The translations under genes and the position numbers were made by a program. Positions 1 to 6,810 of a DNA stretch of 13,183 nt are shown here, piece by piece. This DNA comes from DATBHZ01 sp036557185. Its GTDB lineage: Bacteria; Actinomycetota; Acidimicrobiia; IMCC26256; JAENVU01. The stretch spans positions 1-13,183 of the forward strand of contig DATBHZ010000031.1 of the NCBI GenBank assembly GCA_036557185.1. The letters are read 5' to 3'. Within the stretch, counting starts at the first letter, position 1, and each line of letters starts with the position of its first letter. A model generated the notes under the pieces. The model made no database searches. It saw only the letters and a program-made list of their open reading frames with translations, and was not told the origin of the DNA.

Positions 1-130
1 TATGAGATTCCACGTGACATCACGAAACGATGAGGTCTTTGCGCGCTGCCGATTTCGCGCGCTGCAAGGTCGCGGTACCGATGTCACGGAGTTCGCGCGT
101 CGCGCCGACTCCGTGTGGACCGTGAGCTGA
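1..130 (+). other. Possible 3' end of an upstream gene (unresolved)
   Basis: Two plus-strand frames are open from the left edge. Frame 1 reads YEIPRDITKR and stops at 31-33. Frame 2 reads from an ATG at 2-4 (or from upstream) through 42 residues to a TGA at 128-130. The third frame stops at once. Either open frame could be the end of a gene outside the window, or the 42-residue frame could be a small gene. I recognise no family in either peptide, and neither looks like the end of an HU domain. The rest, up to the histone-like gene at 195, holds no clear promoter or structure. Confidence 0.2.
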
Positions 131-183
131 GGATCACAACCGGCGTCTCGCCGATGGTGTCCTCTGTCAGAGAAACCCGAGAA

Positions 184-192
184 AGGTGGTGA
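184..192 (+). promoter_or_regulatory. Strong ribosome binding site fixing the histone-like start
   Basis: AGGTGGTGA matches the full anti-Shine-Dalgarno complement AGGAGGTGA at 8 of 9 positions. The AGG.GG core at 184-189 lies 5 nt before the GTG at 195. Two earlier in-frame GTG codons (186 and 189) fall inside this site, so 195 is the supported start. Confidence 0.7.
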
Positions 193-194
193 CT

Positions 195-530
195 GTGCCT
201 GCGGCAAAGAGAAGCACTCGCAAGGCAGCCAAGAAGGCGCCCGCAAAGCGCAAGGCTGCAAAGCGCAAGGCTCCTGCGAAGCGGAAGGCTGCACGGAAGG
301 CTCCCGCCAAGCGCAAGGCAGCGAAGCGCAAGGCACCTGCGAAGCGCAAGGCCGCCAAGAGGACGACCAAGCGCAAGGCGACCAAGCGCAAGGCAACCAA
401 GCGCAAGGCAGCCAAGAAGGCTCCCGCAAAGCGCAAGGCGACCAAGCGCAAGGCTGCGAAGAAGGCTCCCGCAAAGCGCAAGGCAACGAAGCGCAAGGCA
501 ACACGTCGTCGCAAGGCGACGCGGCGGTAG
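195..530 (+). CDS. Histone H1-like lysine/arginine/alanine-rich DNA-binding protein
   Basis: The product is 111 residues made almost only of Lys, Arg, Ala, Pro and Thr. It has no acidic and no aromatic residue. It is built from about 13 KRKA units separated by A, PA or T, so it should be an unfolded polycation that binds and compacts DNA. The sequence resembles the basic C-terminal tails of actinobacterial HupB/HupS and bacterial H1-like (Hc1/Hc2) proteins, but no folded HU domain precedes it in any frame. The start at GTG 195 is chosen from the Shine-Dalgarno match at 184-192; GTG 186 would add only three residues. It appears monocistronic and is followed by a strong hairpin. A ribosomal-protein-like or RNA-binding role cannot be excluded, because composition alone does not separate these. 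Confidence 0.8.
   Translation: MPAAKRSTRKAAKKAPAKRKAAKRKAPAKRKAARKAPAKRKAAKRKAPAKRKAAKRTTKRKATKRKATKRKAAKKAPAKRKATKRKAAKKAPAKRKATKRKATRRRKATRR
246..499 (+). repeat. Imperfect repeats of an 11-bp KRKA-encoding word
   Basis: The 11-mer AAGCGCAAGGC occurs 12 times without change between 246 and 499. One more copy has a single-base change (AAGCGGAAGGC). Each copy encodes Lys-Arg-Lys-Ala, and the units are spaced by 1, 3 or more codons. The repeat is conserved as DNA as well as protein, which suggests growth by local duplication. Confidence 0.85.
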
Positions 531-561
531 CCAGCTGTCTCTCACATCTCCGTGGGAACTG

Positions 562-593
562 GATTCGGGGAGGCCTCCGGGCCTCCCCGAATC
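562..593. terminator. Bidirectional hairpin terminator, 14-bp perfect stem
   Basis: GATTCGGGGAGGCC (562-575) pairs perfectly with GGCCTCCCCGAATC (580-593) around a TCCG loop. It sits between the stop of the histone-like gene (530) and the stop of the convergent PIG-L gene (602), so it can serve both. Neither strand has a T tract after the stem, a form often seen in high-GC actinobacteria. Confidence 0.8.
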
Positions 594-601
594 GCGTCTC
601 G

Positions 602-1336
602 TCAGAGGTCGCGGACGACCCTGAACTGCTCGACGAGCCGCGGCTCACCGGCCGGGCGTGTGAGGTCGGCCAGCCGGCGTGCGAACTCCTCGGTCTGCTC
701 GGCGGCTGCCGCGGGGTCGGAGGCGTCGATCCCCATCGTGGAGCGCCACTGGCTGCGGTGGCAGAGCAGCGCCTCCAACTTCGCGTCGAAGTCGGTCTCG
801 ATGTCCTCCGTGTGGTTCGGCTCGTCGGCCTCGAACAGGAGGAGCAGCTCCGGTCGGTGCGGCGGCCCGGTCTCCGGGAAGAACGCGTGGTCCCGTGCCG
901 CGACGATGCCGTCGATCGTGAGCCATCCCGCGTGCCGGTGGTCGGGATGGAGCCGATACCGCTGCCACGGGTCGTGACCGAGGACGATCTCGGGTCGTAC
1001 CGACCGGATCACCCTGCACACGGCAGCGCGCTCTTCGCGCCCGCTCTCCAGTTCGCCGTCGACGATGTCGAAGAAGTGCACCGTCCCGTCGCCGATGGCC
1101 TTGGCCGCGGCTCGTGCTTCGTCGTGGCGTAGCTCCACGAGCGTGGCGAGGTCCTGCGAAGGGTCCCACGTGCCCTTCGACCCGTCGGTGAGGATCAGCA
1201 AGTGGACCGCGGTCCCCGCACGCGCCCACTTCGCGAGGGTGCCGCCGGCACCGAACTCGATGTCGTCCGGGTGGGCACCGATCGCGAGCGCGACCTCCGG
1301 CGGTTCGACAATCGCGCCGTCGTGAGCCGTTCTCAC
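602..1336 (-). CDS. PIG-L/LmbE family metal-dependent N-deacetylase
   Basis: The product is 244 residues. The family signature AHPDD lies at 21-25 and HPDH at 130-133; in MshB-type enzymes the His and Asp of the first and the final His of the second bind the catalytic zinc. Known members remove acetyl groups from N-acetylglucosamine conjugates, such as the mycothiol precursor (MshB) or mycothiol adducts (Mca). The substrate here cannot be told from sequence. There is no signal peptide or membrane segment, so it is probably cytosolic. The GTG start at 1334-1336 overlaps the fbiD stop in a GTGA junction, which implies translational coupling. It is the second gene of a minus-strand pair and ends before the hairpin at 562-593. 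Its being next to an F420 gene may be chance or may reflect a shared actinobacterial redox-cofactor theme. Confidence 0.88.
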   Translation of the reverse strand: MRTAHDGAIVEPPEVALAIGAHPDDIEFGAGGTLAKWARAGTAVHLLILTDGSKGTWDPSQDLATLVELRHDEARAAAKAIGDGTVHFFDIVDGELESGREERAAVCRVIRSVRPEIVLGHDPWQRYRLHPDHRHAGWLTIDGIVAARDHAFFPETGPPHRPELLLLFEADEPNHTEDIETDFDAKLEALLCHRSQWRSTMGIDASDPAAAAEQTEEFARRLADLTRPAGEPRLVEQFRVVRDL

Positions 1337-1941
1337 AGTTCTGCACTCTCACGTAGGTGCGCGAGGTCTTGCGGGAGGTCGACGTCGAACGCGAACGCCG
1401 GGTCCCGAATGATGCGCACGCCGCAACGAGCGGCACCGGCGCTCTCGACGTGACGGCGGAACGATCCGGGGCCGTAGGAGAACGCGAATCGCACATCGGT
1501 GGGGACGGCGAGCACAGGCGTGCCGTCGCTGCGGTGACACGGCACGATCGAAACGATCCGGTCGGCGCCGTCCGCTGCGAAGCGGAGCAGCCCGCCGGCA
1601 GTCGCACGAGGGAGGTCGGCGTGGGCCACGATGGCCCGTTCGAGGCCGTGGCCGGCGCACCAGGCCGCTCCCTGCGCCGCGGCTCCGTCGAGCGACCCGG
1701 GGTCGTCGATGCGGTCCAGGCCGTGGTCGGCGCACCATGCGCGCACCTCCGGTGCGGAGGAGACGATCACGGTCGGCAACGGCCGGGCGGCGTCGAGCAC
1801 GCGGTCAGCCATCTCCTCCGCGAGCTCTGCGCGCGCTCGTGCATCGAGCGCAGGAGCAAGTCGAGCCTTGCCCATCGTGAACGCGCGAATCGGGACGACG
1901 ACGCCGGCCGGTCGCGCGAGAGAGGGCGGAGCGGAGTGCAT
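1333..1941 (-). CDS. fbiD: 2-phospho-L-lactate / phosphoenolpyruvate guanylyltransferase (F420 biosynthesis)
   Basis: The product is 202 residues, normal for the CofC/FbiD family. It joins GTP to 2-phospholactate or phosphoenolpyruvate, giving the activated side-chain precursor of coenzyme F420. Visible motifs, in order, are VPIRAFTMGKARLAP (16-30, nucleotide-binding loop), AHADLPRA (106-113), SDGTPVLAVP (138-147), YGPGSFRRH (156-164) and DVDLP (186-190), whose two Asp are expected to bind magnesium. These line up with the mycobacterial FbiD sequence as I remember it. The usual GTNAL string reads GTPVL; mycobacterial FbiD also departs there. The ATG at 1939-1941 lies only 10 nt from the end of a minus-strand TAGCAT box, so the leader would be very short. 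The PIG-L gene follows with a 4-nt overlap. The choice between FbiD and CofC names depends on the substrate, which sequence does not show. Confidence 0.85.
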   Translation of the reverse strand: MHSAPPSLARPAGVVVPIRAFTMGKARLAPALDARARAELAEEMADRVLDAARPLPTVIVSSAPEVRAWCADHGLDRIDDPGSLDGAAAQGAAWCAGHGLERAIVAHADLPRATAGGLLRFAADGADRIVSIVPCHRSDGTPVLAVPTDVRFAFSYGPGSFRRHVESAGAARCGVRIIRDPAFAFDVDLPQDLAHLRESAEL

Positions 1942-1950
1942 CGGTCTGCG

Positions 1951-1957
1951 TATGCTA
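1951..1957. promoter_or_regulatory. Symmetric -10 element shared by divergent genes
   Basis: TATGCTA reads TATGCT on the plus strand and TAGCAT on the minus strand; both fit the TANNNT consensus. On the plus strand, 7 nt separate it from the GTG at 1964, so the acyltransferase message would be leaderless. On the minus strand, 10 nt separate it from the fbiD ATG. No clear -35 box is seen on either side. Confidence 0.5.
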
Positions 1958-1963
1958 CCGAGC

Positions 1964-2671
1964 GTGGACGCTGCCTACGGCCTCGCACGCGCCCTGCTGC
2001 TGCCTCCGCTCTCGTACGGTTTCGACTGGACGGTGCAGGGCGCTGCATCCATCCCTTCCAGCGGGCCGGTGATCCTCGCCAGCAACCACGTGTCGTACCT
2101 CGACCCGCTCGCCCTCGGATATCTGGGGAACCTTCGTCGACGGAGGTTGCGATTCCTCGCCAAGGCGGAGCTGTTCGACAAGGCGGGGCTCGGCTCCTTC
2201 TTGCGGAGTGCGCGCCAGATCCCGGTGAGCCGCGGGACCAGCGACGCGGCGTCGTCCCTGGACGGCGGCCTCGCGGCCTTGCAGCAGGGCGAGTGCCTCG
2301 CGGTGTTCCCCGAGGGCACGATCTCGCTCGATCTCGAGCCGATGGCGGGTAAGTCCGGGACCGCACGCCTCGCGATCATGAGCGGCGCCCCCGTCGTCCC
2401 TGTCGGGCTCTGGGGTGCGCAACGGATCATGTTCAAAGGCCGCAAGCCGCGTTGGCGGTGGGGCGTCGCCGAGGTGGCGGTCGTCGGGGAGCCGTTGCGA
2501 TTCGCCGCTGACGACGACGTCCGCGACGCCACGGATCGCATCATGGCTGCGATCTGTGCCGCGGTCGCGCAGGCGCGGGCGATCTATCCCCAGCAGTCGT
2601 CCGAGGGCGAGGGCGACTGGTGGGTGCGGGAGCCCGAGACCGCACAGCTCCGTAGCTGTCGGACGGCATGA
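1964..2671 (+). CDS. 1-acyl-sn-glycerol-3-phosphate acyltransferase (PlsC family)
   Basis: From GTG 1964 the product is 235 residues, usual for the family. It transfers an acyl chain to lysophosphatidate or a related glycerol phosphate at the inner membrane face. Motifs seen are NHVSYLD (41-47, the NHx4D catalytic box), a basic stretch 58-63, FPEGT (115-119), the KSGTARLA region (130-137) and VPV (145-147). A hydrophobic N-terminal stretch near 8-20 may anchor it. An in-frame ATG at 1952 would add four residues, but it lies inside the likely -10 box, so 1964 is preferred as a leaderless start. The stop overlaps the gpsA start as ATGA, indicating coupling with glycerol-3-phosphate synthesis. 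The acceptor could also be another lysolipid. Confidence 0.87.
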   Translation: MDAAYGLARALLLPPLSYGFDWTVQGAASIPSSGPVILASNHVSYLDPLALGYLGNLRRRRLRFLAKAELFDKAGLGSFLRSARQIPVSRGTSDAASSLDGGLAALQQGECLAVFPEGTISLDLEPMAGKSGTARLAIMSGAPVVPVGLWGAQRIMFKGRKPRWRWGVAEVAVVGEPLRFAADDDVRDATDRIMAAICAAVAQARAIYPQQSSEGEGDWWVREPETAQLRSCRTA

Positions 2672-3675
2672 GCGTCGCAGTCATCGGAGCGGGCTCGTGG
2701 GGGACCGCGGTCGCAGGGATCCTCGCAGCGAACGCCGACACCGTGCTGTGGGCACGGACACCCGCGACGGCTCAGTCGATCGCGACCGAGCACGCCAACC
2801 CGCAGTACCTGCCGGGTGTCCCGCTGCCCTCCGAGCTGCGAGCCACGTCGGAGCTCGCAGAGGTGTGCGCGGACGCGGCGGTGGTGGTCATGGCCGTGCC
2901 CTCGCACGGGTTCCGCACGGTGCTCGAAGCAGCGCGGCCCGCGCTCGCGCACGACGCGGTGATCGTCTCCTTGTCGAAGGGGGTCGAGCAGGATTCGCTC
3001 CTGCGGATGACGGAGGTCGTGGCCGAGGTGCTCCCGAACCAGCCGCGAGACCGGATCGGAGTGCTGACCGGTCCGAACCTCGCGCGCGAGGTCGCGGCGG
3101 GTGAACCGACTGCGTCGGTGATCGCGATAGGTGACCCGGATACCGCCGACGAGCTGCAGCGCCTGTTCATGACCCAGACGTTCCGCGTGTACACGAACCC
3201 CGATGTCGTCGGCTGCGAGATCGCAGGCGCGCTCAAGAATGTCATCGCCATCGCCGCGGGGATCGCACACGGTCTCGGTTACGGCGACAACACCAAGGCA
3301 GCGCTGATCACGCGTGGTCTGGCGGAGCTGGCGCGGCTCGGCATCGTGCTCGGCGGCGACCCTCTCACCTTCTCCGGGCTCGCCGGGCTCGGCGACCTGG
3401 TCGCCACGTGCACGAGCGAGAAGAGCAGGAACCGGACGGTCGGTGTGCGCCTCGGCAAGGGTGAGACGCTCGAGGAGATCGTGGCCGACATGACGATGGT
3501 GGCGGAAGGCGTCAAGAGCACGGGCGCGCTGCTCGCCCTCGCGGGGCGTCACGGGGTCGAGATGCCGATCGCCGAGCAGGTGGGCGCGGTGCTGTACGAA
3601 GGCAGGAAGCCCAACGAGATCGTGCCGACGTTGATGTTGCGCCAGGCGAAGCCGGAGCTCCGCGGGATGCGATGA
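2668..3675 (+). CDS. gpsA: NAD(P)-dependent glycerol-3-phosphate dehydrogenase
   Basis: The product is 335 residues, the normal GpsA length. It reduces dihydroxyacetone phosphate to sn-glycerol 3-phosphate for phospholipid synthesis in the cytosol. The dinucleotide-binding loop GAGSWGT is at 7-13, SLSKG at 101-105 and GPNLAREVA at 135-143. The catalytic Lys is 190 in ALKNV, followed by GYGDNTKAAL (204-213) and GLGDLVATC (240-248), all as expected for an intact enzyme. The ATG overlaps the acyltransferase stop by 4 nt, so precursor synthesis and acylation are coupled in one operon. Its neighbourhood with fbiD recalls the gpsA/fbiD pairing in mycobacteria. No defect is seen. Confidence 0.96.
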   Translation: MSVAVIGAGSWGTAVAGILAANADTVLWARTPATAQSIATEHANPQYLPGVPLPSELRATSELAEVCADAAVVVMAVPSHGFRTVLEAARPALAHDAVIVSLSKGVEQDSLLRMTEVVAEVLPNQPRDRIGVLTGPNLAREVAAGEPTASVIAIGDPDTADELQRLFMTQTFRVYTNPDVVGCEIAGALKNVIAIAAGIAHGLGYGDNTKAALITRGLAELARLGIVLGGDPLTFSGLAGLGDLVATCTSEKSRNRTVGVRLGKGETLEEIVADMTMVAEGVKSTGALLALAGRHGVEMPIAEQVGAVLYEGRKPNEIVPTLMLRQAKPELRGMR

Positions 3676-3682
3676 TCGGCCC

Positions 3683-4816
3683 GTGCTGGTCGGAGCGCTC
3701 GGAGCCGAGGGGCGTGCCGAGGTCGATGCTGTAGGCAGGATCAAGCCCCTCGGCGAGGGCTGGACGTTCGGATGGTGGATCGGCGCGGACGACAGGTGGC
3801 GCGTCCCGGCGAACGAACCGGCGGTGCGATCGTCGACGATCGGCGCGGCTCCGGTGGGGGAGACCCGGGTGCGCGTTCCGAGCGGAGACGCGATCACACG
3901 CGCGTACGGGATCGGCCAGGCCGGGCTGGTCGTCACGGAGATCGAGAACGCATCACCGGCCGCGTTCCTCGCGACCGCGACCATCTCGGGTGCGCACTCC
4001 ATCGCGGTGGACGACCGCACCGTCGTCGTCGACGGCCGCGCGTCCATGCTCCTGCCGTCCGTCCCGCAGCGGTGGAGCGCCGGCGCCGCCGACCTCGACC
4101 CGGAAGCCGTCGGCGCGCAGACCGGTCCGGTGGCGCCCGTGCGCGACCGCGCGGGCCGTGTGAGCGTGGCGATGCTCTTCCCGCTCAGCCACCGGAACCG
4201 GCTCCGGATTGCGATCGCGCCGACGGGCGCGATCGCTCCCGCGCTCCAGCTCGCCTCGCTGCCGTCGCCCGCGGACGCCGCGCGCGGCTGGGAGGCGTTC
4301 CTTGCGCGCCACATGACGGTCGATCTGCCGGACGCCGTCGAGCAGCAGCGCGTCGACCTCGCCCGCACGCAGATCGTGCTCGACCCGGATCCCGATGCAG
4401 CGACGACGGCAGCGCTCGAGGACTGGGGATACGACGAAGAAGCCGCGCGTGCGTGGGGGCGCCTGTCCTTCCGGGAGCGGCGTGCTTGTCGCCGACGATC
4501 GGACCGGCTCTCCGACGGGGCGGGTCCGCAGGGCACGCTGTTGCGTCTGCGCGGCGAGCTCGTGGCCGAGCGATCCGATGGGGCGCTCGATCTCCTCCCG
4601 GGCTTCCGTCCGGCATGGCGCGGCGCGGCACTCGAGGCGCATCAGGTGCCGACACGTGCAGGCGTGCTGTCGTATGCGTTGCGCTGGCACGGGCCGCGCC
4701 CCGCTCTGCTCTGGGAGCTCGACGGGCGCGGTGCATGCACGCTTCGCTGCCCTCCGCTCGATCCCGAGTGGTCGACGGACGCGCCGGCAGGCGAAGCGCT
4801 CCTCCGCGCCGCGTGA
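3683..4816 (+). CDS. Uncharacterised protein, gpsA operon
   Basis: The product is 377 residues from GTG 3683, only 7 nt after the gpsA stop, so it is probably cotranscribed; no good Shine-Dalgarno is visible. I do not recognise a family with confidence. There is no signal peptide and no membrane segment. Residues 1-190 look rich in beta strands, with a Trp-rich start (EGWTFGWWIGADDRW near 23-37). Residues 205-290 look helical and charged. The last 90 residues read like a beta domain, with LLPGFRPAWRG and a pattern of PT, then RWHGPRPALLWEL. That ending resembles the C-terminal part of some bacterial six-hairpin glycosidase-like proteins, which is only a weak hint at carbohydrate binding. The frame is intact and shows codon use like its neighbours. 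Confidence 0.75.
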   Translation: MLVGALGAEGRAEVDAVGRIKPLGEGWTFGWWIGADDRWRVPANEPAVRSSTIGAAPVGETRVRVPSGDAITRAYGIGQAGLVVTEIENASPAAFLATATISGAHSIAVDDRTVVVDGRASMLLPSVPQRWSAGAADLDPEAVGAQTGPVAPVRDRAGRVSVAMLFPLSHRNRLRIAIAPTGAIAPALQLASLPSPADAARGWEAFLARHMTVDLPDAVEQQRVDLARTQIVLDPDPDAATTAALEDWGYDEEAARAWGRLSFRERRACRRRSDRLSDGAGPQGTLLRLRGELVAERSDGALDLLPGFRPAWRGAALEAHQVPTRAGVLSYALRWHGPRPALLWELDGRGACTLRCPPLDPEWSTDAPAGEALLRAA

Positions 4817-4937
4817 CGCGGGCCTAGCCGTGCGTGGTCAGGATCCCGTCACCGACATGGCGCGCTGCGTTTACCGACGTCGAACACGACCGGAACAGGG
4901 CGTCCGTATTCTGCGGAGCATCCGTTGCACACGGGCG
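4817..4937. other. Intergenic region between convergent genes
   Basis: These 121 bases separate the unknown gene's stop from the response regulator's stop. I see no gene, promoter or strong hairpin in them; the nearest terminator-like structure is the hairpin at 4942-4966. Confidence 0.5.
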
Positions 4938-5690
4938 CTACCGGCCGGCGATTCGCTCGCCGGCCGATGCGCGTCCGGCGACGCCACCGCCACCGCCCTC
5001 GGCAACATCCGGCTCGGGGAGCCACCGGTAGCCCAAGCCGGGCTCGGTCAGGATCAGCCGAGGGTGCGACGCGCCGTCACCGAGCTTGCGTCGGAGGTGG
5101 TTGACGTGGACGCGCAATGAGGCGTTGTCGTGCTCGCCGGGCCCACGAAGCGCGGCGAGCAGCACGTCGTGGGTGAGCAGCGTCCCGGGGTGCTCCAAGA
5201 ACAGCTCGAGCAGCTGCAGCTCGGTAGGCGTCAGTCGTGCCTGATCCCCTGCGAGCATCACCCGCTTGCGCGCGAGATCGATCTCGAGCTCCCCGATCGT
5301 GATCACCGCCTCGCGCGGCTCGCGGCGCACGTCGGAGCGCCGGAGCAGCGCACGGACGCGAGCGAGCAGCTCGCCGGTGTCGAACGGCTTGGTCACGTAG
5401 TCGTCCGCTCCGAGGTCGAGCGCGCTGATCTTCACGGCGCGGTCGTCCTCGACGGTGAGCACGACGATGGGCACCGCGGATTGCAGCCGTATGGTGCGCA
5501 CCACGTCGATGCCGTCCATGTCCGGGAGGCCGAGGTCCAGGACCACGAGCTCGACCGCACGGGCTTCCACCGTCCGGAGCGCTGTAGCCCCGTCGCCGGC
5601 CTCGTCGACATCGAATCCGTTGGTCTGAAGGGTCGCACGGAGCGCGCTCCGCAGCGGAGCGTCGTCCTCAACGACGAGGATGCGCGTCAT
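4938..5690 (-). CDS. KdpE-like OmpR-family response regulator
   Basis: The product is 250 residues. The receiver domain (1-118) has the acidic pair E8/D9/D10, the phospho-acceptor Asp52 (VVLDLGLPD), Thr79 and Lys101 (VTKPF). A winged-helix DNA-binding domain covers about 128-226, with LRVHVNHLRRKLG in the recognition region and TEPGLGYRWL at its end. This layout and these motifs are those of KdpE, the regulator of the potassium pump operon, but no kdp structural genes are nearby. The last 25 residues (GGGGG then AGR-rich) extend past the normal family end, and their codons form a hairpin next to the stop. The ATG at 5688-5690 has a good GGAGGTG ribosome site and lies inside the 3' end of the kinase gene (23-nt overlap). 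The target may instead be the divergent amt operon; this is inference. Confidence 0.88.
   Translation of the reverse strand: MTRILVVEDDAPLRSALRATLQTNGFDVDEAGDGATALRTVEARAVELVVLDLGLPDMDGIDVVRTIRLQSAVPIVVLTVEDDRAVKISALDLGADDYVTKPFDTGELLARVRALLRRSDVRREPREAVITIGELEIDLARKRVMLAGDQARLTPTELQLLELFLEHPGTLLTHDVLLAALRGPGEHDNASLRVHVNHLRRKLGDGASHPRLILTEPGLGYRWLPEPDVAEGGGGGVAGRASAGERIAGR
4942..4966. terminator. Hairpin at the end of the response-regulator gene
   Basis: CGGCCGGCGA (4942-4951) pairs perfectly with TCGCCGGCCG (4957-4966) around a 5-nt loop. It lies in the last codons of the regulator, one base before its TAG on the minus strand. It can also face transcripts from the unknown plus-strand gene ending at 4816. 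There is no T tract. Confidence 0.55.
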
Positions 5691-6810
5691 CGAGCACCTC
5701 CGTGTCTCTCGGGATCTCGATGGTCACCGTGAGCCCGCCGCCCGGAGTGTCGTGGAGGGCGACGCTCCCCTGGAGCGCTTGCACGAACGACTGCGTGATC
5801 GTGAGCCCGATTCCACTTCCGGCAGTGTCGCGTGAGCCACGACCGCGTACGAACTCGTCGAAGACGGCGCTGCGCTCCTCGCGGGGGATCCCCGGACCGT
5901 GGTCGGCAACACAGAAGCGCACGCGGCCGGGCAGGGCACTCGCGGTGAGCTCGACCGGACTCCCCGGCGGGGTGTGCCGGAACGCGTTCTCCAAGACGTT
6001 CGCGAGAGCGAGCTCGAGCATCGTGGAATCGGCTTGCAGGAGCGTGGGGGACGCCGGAGGCGTGAGGGTGAGCGGGTGGTCCTGCGCGAGGAGGTCGACG
6101 CGGCGCAGGGCGAGCTCGACCGTCTCGTCGACGTCGACGGCTTCGAGCTCGGGGTGCAGCATGCCGGAGCGGATGCGCCCGAGCGCCAGCACCTTGGTGA
6201 CCAGCTGGTCGAGGCGGTCGGCCTCGGAGTAGGCCGCGCTCAGCAGCTCCCGTTGCGTCTCGTCGTCCAACGATCCCGTCTCGCTGCGCAGCGTCGAGAC
6301 GAGGGCCTTGATCGTCGCGAGCGGGGTCCGCAGGTTGTGCGTCATCGCTGCGAGGAACGCCGCCCTGCTCTGCTCGACCTCGGCGTCGAGGCGCGCGGTG
6401 CGCGCCTCCCGCTCGCGGAGCTCGGCTCGGCGCCGGAGCGTGTTGACCCGGGCGATCGTGGTCCCGAGCGCGACGGCGGTGCCGGCGAACACGAGCAGCG
6501 CGATCAGGTCCTCGGCCTTGGTGATGTGGAGCGAGTGGGTCGGCGGTGTGAAGAAGTAGTTCAGCGACAGGAATGCCGCCGCCGCGCCGACCAGCCCGGC
6601 GGTGAGCCCGAGCAGCGCCGCGAGGACGACGACGAGCACCAGGGCCAGGGCGGCCGCACTGAAGCTTGCGTCCAGCGCGACGAGCGCGCTCGTAGCGAGC
6701 GCGACAACACCCAGAGCGGCGGCCGGCGACAACAGGCGGCGAAGAATGCCCGGATCGTAGGGCGATCCGTTCGCTCGGCGGTCCCCAGGAAGCGTTAACA
6801 CGGTCGTCAT
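5668..6810 (-). CDS. KdpD-like sensor histidine kinase, short form with DUF4118 domain
   Basis: The product is 380 residues. Four hydrophobic segments (about 29-46, 51-64, 66-84 and 101-118) form a DUF4118 membrane domain with its marker NYFFTPPTHSLHI (84-96). A helical linker leads to the HisKA domain with the phospho-accepting His158 (MTHNLRTPL). The ATPase domain has the N box Asn271/Asn275, G1 box DHGPGIP (303-309), F box Phe317/Phe320 and G2 box GSGIGL (331-336). The kinase is therefore complete. Classical KdpD of about 850-900 residues carries an N-terminal KdpD and Usp-like part; this is absent, and the ATG with four codons of flank leaves no room for it. The gene is coupled to its regulator by overlap. 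It is divergent from amt across 101 bp. What it senses is unknown; potassium, turgor or nitrogen status are all possible. Confidence 0.88.
   Translation of the reverse strand: MTTVLTLPGDRRANGSPYDPGILRRLLSPAAALGVVALATSALVALDASFSAAALALVLVVVLAALLGLTAGLVGAAAAFLSLNYFFTPPTHSLHITKAEDLIALLVFAGTAVALGTTIARVNTLRRRAELREREARTARLDAEVEQSRAAFLAAMTHNLRTPLATIKALVSTLRSETGSLDDETQRELLSAAYSEADRLDQLVTKVLALGRIRSGMLHPELEAVDVDETVELALRRVDLLAQDHPLTLTPPASPTLLQADSTMLELALANVLENAFRHTPPGSPVELTASALPGRVRFCVADHGPGIPREERSAVFDEFVRGRGSRDTAGSGIGLTITQSFVQALQGSVALHDTPGGGLTVTIEIPRDTEVLDDAHPRR

Noticed and set aside
84..545. Two long minus-strand open frames opposite the histone-like gene, encoding Leu/Ala/Arg repeats
   Set aside because: They mirror the KRKA repeats; the repeat words contain no stop codon on the other strand. 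No ribosome site or family resemblance supports them.
1631..1963. Long upstream extension of the acyltransferase frame
   Set aside because: The extension runs antisense through fbiD and shows no homology. The NHx4D domain begins normally from a start near 1964.
1357..2352. A 331-codon plus-strand open frame across fbiD and the acyltransferase
   Set aside because: It runs antisense to fbiD and out of frame with the acyltransferase, and its product lacks any domain.
2584..4536. A 650-codon minus-strand open frame opposite gpsA and the unknown gene
   Set aside because: It is antisense to an unmistakable gpsA with full motifs. Its product is Arg/Ser/Ala-rich low-complexity sequence typical of high-GC shadow frames.
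4938..6810. Naming the two-component genes kdpD and kdpE outright
   Set aside because: The kinase lacks the N-terminal KdpD/Usp part and no potassium-pump genes are present, so the target operon is unknown.
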